Source: CAIUGU01 sp031398625 (GTDB lineage Bacteria; Pseudomonadota; Gammaproteobacteria; Steroidobacterales; Steroidobacteraceae). From it: DNA of 8,821 bases. Under the pieces are notes generated by a model. That model saw nothing but the letters and a program-made list of their open reading frames with translations. It was not told the origin of the DNA and did no database searches. The position numbers and the translations under genes are program-made. Shown in pieces: positions 5,758 to 8,821 of this stretch (within the stretch, counting starts at the first letter, position 1; the number at the start of each line of letters is the position of its first letter). The stretch lies in the NCBI GenBank assembly GCA_031398625.1, contig JANNNQ010000256.1:1-8821 (forward strand), read 5' to 3'.

Positions 5758-6504
5758 ATGCGTTTCGTCCTCTACAACATCCGGTACGCCACCGGCACCG
5801 GCCCGGCGTTCCATCTCCCAGTTCCGGGTGCGGGATACTTGAGGACGAATCGGCGGGTGCTCGAGGGAATCACGCAGTTCATCAAGGGGCTCGCGCCGGA
5901 TATCGTCGGGCTGATCGAGGTCGACACGGGCTCCATCCGGTCCGGCCTCGTCAACCAGGCCAAGGTCATCGCGGACTCGCTGGGTCATTTCTCCACGTAC
6001 CAGTGCAAGTACGGCACGGCGTCGATCAACCACCTGGTGCCGATTGTCCGCAAACAGGCAAACGCTTTCCTGGCGGCGCCGGGCGTGACGGGGGAGCGGT
6101 TCCATTACTTCGATACCGGCATCAAGCGGCTGATCATCGAGCTGGAACTGCCCGAAGTGTGCGTGTTCCTGGTACACCTCTCGCTCAAGTTCCGGCATCG
6201 GCACGATCAGCTGCGCAACCTGCACGAACTGGTGAAGCAGTCGACCAAGCCGGTCATCATCGGCGGGGACTTCAATACATTCTGGGGAGATCACGAGATC
6301 TATCTCTTCATGGAAGCATCCGGGCTCAAGAGCGCCAATAGCAAGGGCTTGCCCTCGTACCCGAGCCGCACTCCCCGCAAGGAACTCGATTTCATCCTGT
6401 ACTCGCGCGGCATCGAGATCACCCACTTCGAGATTCCCGATGTGCGGTTCTCGGATCACCTGCCGCTCGTGTGCGATTTTCACGTACGCACTGCCGCCCC
6501 GTAG
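5758..6504 (+). CDS. Endonuclease/exonuclease/phosphatase (EEP) family protein
   Basis: A 248-residue metal-dependent phosphoesterase of the EEP superfamily (DNase I/exonuclease III/inositol phosphatase fold). The active-site landmarks are present in order: Asn7 (VLYNIRY), Glu54 (VGLIEVDTGS, the metal ligand), His140 (FLVHLSLK), Asp171 and Asn173 (IIGGDFNTF), Asp211 (KELDFILYS), and Asp233-His234 (FSDHLPLVCDF). The length is normal for a minimal EEP domain; there is no signal peptide and no membrane anchor. The substrate cannot be told from these motifs: nucleic acid, phospholipid and sugar-phosphate enzymes share them. The start is the ATG at 5758, where similarity to the family begins. There is no good Shine-Dalgarno site before it, which is unusual beside the other genes here. 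It is divergent from the TIR-like gene, and a hairpin at 6529-6546 follows before fadJ. Confidence 0.9.
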   Translation: MRFVLYNIRYATGTGPAFHLPVPGAGYLRTNRRVLEGITQFIKGLAPDIVGLIEVDTGSIRSGLVNQAKVIADSLGHFSTYQCKYGTASINHLVPIVRKQANAFLAAPGVTGERFHYFDTGIKRLIIELELPEVCVFLVHLSLKFRHRHDQLRNLHELVKQSTKPVIIGGDFNTFWGDHEIYLFMEASGLKSANSKGLPSYPSRTPRKELDFILYSRGIEITHFEIPDVRFSDHLPLVCDFHVRTAAP

Positions 6505-6528
6505 CGCTCGGTCGCCGCGGCATGCAGG

Positions 6529-6546
6529 ACGCCAGTCCGCTGGCGT
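6529..6546 (+). promoter_or_regulatory. Hairpin with TCCG loop just before the fadJ ribosome-binding site
   Basis: ACGCCAG (6529-6535) and CTGGCGT (6540-6546) pair perfectly across the loop TCCG, which fits the UNCG tetraloop pattern in RNA. It lies 25 bases after the EEP stop and 3 bases before the AGGAGG of fadJ (6550-6555). No T-run follows. It could end or stabilise the EEP transcript or affect access to the fadJ start. Confidence 0.45.
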
Positions 6547-6561
6547 AACAGGAGGGGGACA

Positions 6562-8604
6562 ATGAGCACGGAACAGAACACGGCAAACCTCAAGTCATGG
6601 ACGCTGGAACTGGATGGCGAGCGGATCGCCTGGCTCACCATCGACAAGCCCGGCGCATCCACGAATACGCTGTCCCGCGAGACGATGCAGCAGCTTGACG
6701 GGTTGCTGGGTGAAGTCGAACGCACCCGGCCAAGGGCAGTAGTGGTCCAGTCGGGAAAAAAGAGCGGCTTCATTGCCGGCGCCGACATCAAGGAATTCAC
6801 ATCGCTGGCGTCCGTGGAGCAGGCGTACGAACTGGTCCGCTCGGGGCAGCGCATCCTCGATCGCCTGGAAGTGCTGCCCTGCCCCACCGTTGCCGCCATC
6901 AACGGTTTCGCCCTGGGGGGCGGCTGTGAACTGGCAATGGCGTGCCACTACCGGGTCGCCGCCGACGATCCCAGGGTGTCGCTCGCGCTGCCCGAGATCA
7001 ATCTGGGCATTCATCCGGGCTTCGGCGGCACGGTGCGCCTCGTCCGGCTCGTGGGGCCGGTGACAGCGATGGATCTGATGCTTACCGGCAAGTCGGTCAA
7101 GGCGGACCGGGCCTTGCAGATTGGCCTCATAGACAGGCTTGCGCCTGCAACCGGACTGACAGCTGCGGCACGCGCGCTGGCATTGTCACCACCACCGCGC
7201 CGGACTGCGGGCTTCAAGGCCTGGCTCATGAACCTCGCTCCCGTTCGTCCCCTGATCGCTGCCAAGATGGAACAGCAGGTGGCGAAGAAAGCGCCTCGCC
7301 GGCACTACCCCGCCCCGTACGCACTGATCGATCTCTGGCGGCGCTATGGCGGGAGTGCCCGGAGCGGTTACGAGCCGGAAGCGCGTTCCATTGCAGCCAT
7401 GTTCCAGACCGCCACTTCACGGAGTCTCGTAAGGGTGTTCCTGTTGCAGGACCGGCTCAAGGCGCTGGGTGGCCGGCAGACGAAGAAGGCCGAACGCGCG
7501 CACGTCATCGGAGCGGGTGTCATGGGCGGTGACATCGCGAGCTGGTGCGCCGTCCGGGGACTCGACGTCACGCTGCAGGATCGTGAATTGAAGTTCATCA
7601 CGCCTGCGCTCGAACGTGCGCAGGCGTTTTTCGAGAAGCGCTATCCGGATGCGGCGGAACAGGCGAGGGTCACGGCGCGTCTCCAGCCCGACGTCGAAGG
7701 TGCGGGCGCTGCCAAGGCCGACGTCATCATCGAGGCCATCTTCGAGAATGCCGATGCCAAGCGCGAGCTGTATGCAAGGCTGGAACCGAGGATGCAGCCG
7801 GATGCCATCCTCGGCACCAATACATCGAGCATCATGCTCGAGACGCTGGCTACGGGTCTCGCGGATCCCGGTCATCTGGTGGGCCTGCACTTCTTCAATC
7901 CCGTGGCGCGCATGCCGCTGGTGGAAGTGATCCACGGCGAGGCCACCCGGCCTGAAGTACTGCAGGCTGCGATCGATTTCACGCGGCAGATCGACAAGCT
8001 GCCGCTCCCCTGCCGGAGCGCGCCTGGATTCGTCGTCAATCGCATCCTCATTCCCTACATGACCGAAGCCATGCTGCTCGCTGAGGAAGGGGTCCCATTG
8101 GCAGTGATCGACAAGGCCGCGACGGATTTCGGCATGCCCATGGGACCCATCGAGCTCAGCGACGTGGTTGGCCTGGACGTGGCTCTCCATGTAGGACGGA
8201 TTCTCGCGGAGGCGTTCGGCAAGCCGGCCCCGCAGATCGTGCAGTCACTCGTCGAGCAGAAGAAGCTGGGCAAGAAAACAGGCCAGGGTTTCTACGTCTG
8301 GCAGGATGGCAAGCCGGTCAAGCCGCCGGTCGGCGATGCGACCCCACCGGCCGATCTCGAAGACCGCCTCATCCTTCCCATGTTGAACGAATCGGTGGCA
8401 GTCCTCCGCGAACAGATCGTGGCCGACGCCGACCTGCTGGACGCAGGTGTGGTCTTCGGCACCGGTTTCGCGCCCTTCCGCGGGGGGCCGTTGCACTATG
8501 CGCGGGCCCGCGGGCCTGCCGAGATCGTACGACGCCTCGAAGCCCTGGCCAAGGCGCACGGCAAGCATCATGCGCCGGATGCCGGCTGGCAGACCTTTGC
8601 GTGA
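6562..8604 (+). CDS. fadJ: FadJ-like enoyl-CoA hydratase / 3-hydroxyacyl-CoA dehydrogenase
   Basis: A 680-residue cytoplasmic bifunctional beta-oxidation enzyme (alpha subunit of the fatty acid oxidation complex). The N-terminal crotonase domain (about 12-200) has the oxyanion motif FIAGADIKEF and the two catalytic glutamates Glu123 (GGGCELAMAC) and Glu145 (LPEINLGIHPGFGGT). A linker with 'HYPAPYALID' and 'YEPEARS' matches FadJ-type proteins. The dehydrogenase part starts at about 312 with the NAD-binding GAGVMGG (317-323) and has catalytic His443 (GLHFFNP), Glu455 (LVEVI) and Asn493 (VVNRIL). The C-terminal half-domains end with 'KKTGQGFYVW' and 'VFGTGFAPFRGGP'. The reactions are hydration of trans-2-enoyl-CoA, then NAD-dependent oxidation to 3-ketoacyl-CoA. 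AGGAGG at 6550-6555, 6 bases before the ATG, fixes the start. FadJ fits better than FadB, which is longer (about 730 residues), but the symbol is assigned by resemblance. No thiolase gene adjoins it in this window. Confidence 0.92.
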   Translation: MSTEQNTANLKSWTLELDGERIAWLTIDKPGASTNTLSRETMQQLDGLLGEVERTRPRAVVVQSGKKSGFIAGADIKEFTSLASVEQAYELVRSGQRILDRLEVLPCPTVAAINGFALGGGCELAMACHYRVAADDPRVSLALPEINLGIHPGFGGTVRLVRLVGPVTAMDLMLTGKSVKADRALQIGLIDRLAPATGLTAAARALALSPPPRRTAGFKAWLMNLAPVRPLIAAKMEQQVAKKAPRRHYPAPYALIDLWRRYGGSARSGYEPEARSIAAMFQTATSRSLVRVFLLQDRLKALGGRQTKKAERAHVIGAGVMGGDIASWCAVRGLDVTLQDRELKFITPALERAQAFFEKRYPDAAEQARVTARLQPDVEGAGAAKADVIIEAIFENADAKRELYARLEPRMQPDAILGTNTSSIMLETLATGLADPGHLVGLHFFNPVARMPLVEVIHGEATRPEVLQAAIDFTRQIDKLPLPCRSAPGFVVNRILIPYMTEAMLLAEEGVPLAVIDKAATDFGMPMGPIELSDVVGLDVALHVGRILAEAFGKPAPQIVQSLVEQKKLGKKTGQGFYVWQDGKPVKPPVGDATPPADLEDRLILPMLNESVAVLREQIVADADLLDAGVVFGTGFAPFRGGPLHYARARGPAEIVRRLEALAKAHGKHHAPDAGWQTFA

Positions 8605-8709
8605 GGCCGATCCTGTGACCCGTGCTCGGAATCCGTCCGGAGGGCCTGTGCTACCATCGCTCCCGCCCCGGCATGGACGGCATCGCCTGTCCTGCCCACA
8701 AGGATAATC

Positions 8710-8821
8710 ATGGAGAGCAAGTCCCTGGAGACCAGTCTACTGCGGTCTTTTTCGCCGCTTGACGGGCTCAAACTGGATAACCTGCATGCACTCGCACGCA
8801 AGGCGGTGCTGCGTGACCTGT
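8710..8821 (+). CDS. N-terminus of a probable cyclic-nucleotide-binding-domain protein (3' truncated)
   Basis: Only the first 37 codons are in the window: MESKSLETSLLRSFSPLDG, then LKLDNLHALARKAVLRDL, running off the edge. The start is the ATG at 8710, with AAGGA at 8699-8703 six bases before it. The pattern 'F(S)PLDGLK-x-x-NL-x-x-LA-x-K-x-x-L' is what one sees just before the beta-roll in proteins with a cyclic-nucleotide-binding (CRP/Fnr-like) domain in many Proteobacteria, but the ligand-binding part itself is not present. The 105-base gap after fadJ suggests a separate transcription unit. The function is a guess from a short N-terminus. Confidence 0.5.
   Translation, partial: MESKSLETSLLRSFSPLDGLKLDNLHALARKAVLRDL

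Noticed and set aside
5701..6483. A 260-codon minus-strand frame opposite the EEP gene
   Set aside because: The plus strand encodes all EEP active-site motifs; the minus-strand product is charged and pattern-free.
7417..8190. A 257-codon minus-strand frame inside fadJ
   Set aside because: It is antisense to the FadJ dehydrogenase domain, whose catalytic residues are intact.
8605..8709. Possible promoter (TACCAT with an upstream TG) and a short bulged hairpin (8675-8692) between fadJ and the last gene
   Set aside because: There is no -35 box at a suitable distance, the stem is short with a bulge, and no T-run follows, so neither can be supported.
1..8821. CRISPR array, tRNA/rRNA, transposase, integrase or prophage genes
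   Set aside because: I looked on both strands for spaced direct repeats, tRNA-like arms and DDE or tyrosine recombinase motifs and saw none.

Overview
The window (8,821 bases, GC-rich, roughly 60% or more by eye) looks like a chromosomal housekeeping/accessory stretch from a proteobacterium. It is most likely a gammaproteobacterium, judging from the FadJ-type beta-oxidation protein, the iron-type superoxide dismutase, strong Shine-Dalgarno sites and GC-biased third codon positions. I cannot name a genus. I see no tRNA, rRNA, CRISPR array, insertion sequence, integrase or attachment site.

Layout, left to right. (1) 2-658, +: the C-terminal 218 residues of the NAD-dependent DNA ligase LigA, cut by the window edge. 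(2) 659-892: a spacer carrying a run of up to five consecutive hairpins. (3) 893-1516, +: iron superoxide dismutase SodB with all four metal ligands. (4) 1548-3689, -, convergent with sodB: a 713-residue lipoprotein with a carboxypeptidase-regulatory-like domain, one CXXCH haem motif and beta-propeller-like repeats. (5) 3690-4017: a divergent spacer with a short AT-rich island. (6) 4018-4389, +: a small protein with three predicted membrane helices. (7) 4390-4766: a 377-base noncoding stretch with several hairpins, a candidate promoter and two palindromes sharing the core GTTAAAGT. (8) 4767-5111, +: a 114-residue protein of unknown function. (9) 5143-5601, -: a TIR-like (MTH538/ThsB-type) protein. 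(10) 5758-6504, +: an endonuclease/exonuclease/phosphatase-superfamily enzyme, divergent from the TIR gene. (11) 6562-8604, +: a FadJ-like bifunctional enoyl-CoA hydratase / 3-hydroxyacyl-CoA dehydrogenase with its own strong ribosome-binding site. (12) 8710-8821, +: the start of a gene resembling the N-terminus of cyclic-nucleotide-binding regulators.

The genes do not form one pathway. LigA repairs and joins DNA, SodB removes superoxide, and FadJ oxidises fatty acids. The lipoprotein is probably a periplasmic or outer-membrane redox-linked protein. Strand changes at four points (sodB/lipoprotein, lipoprotein/membrane protein, 114-residue protein/TIR protein, TIR/EEP) break the window into short, probably independently transcribed units. 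The parts that deserve a second look are the hairpin run before sodB, the palindrome pair around the candidate promoter near 4600, the TIR-like protein, which has Gln where the catalytic Glu is expected, and the unusual domain order of the lipoprotein. I did not find convincing evidence for a complete new multi-gene system.
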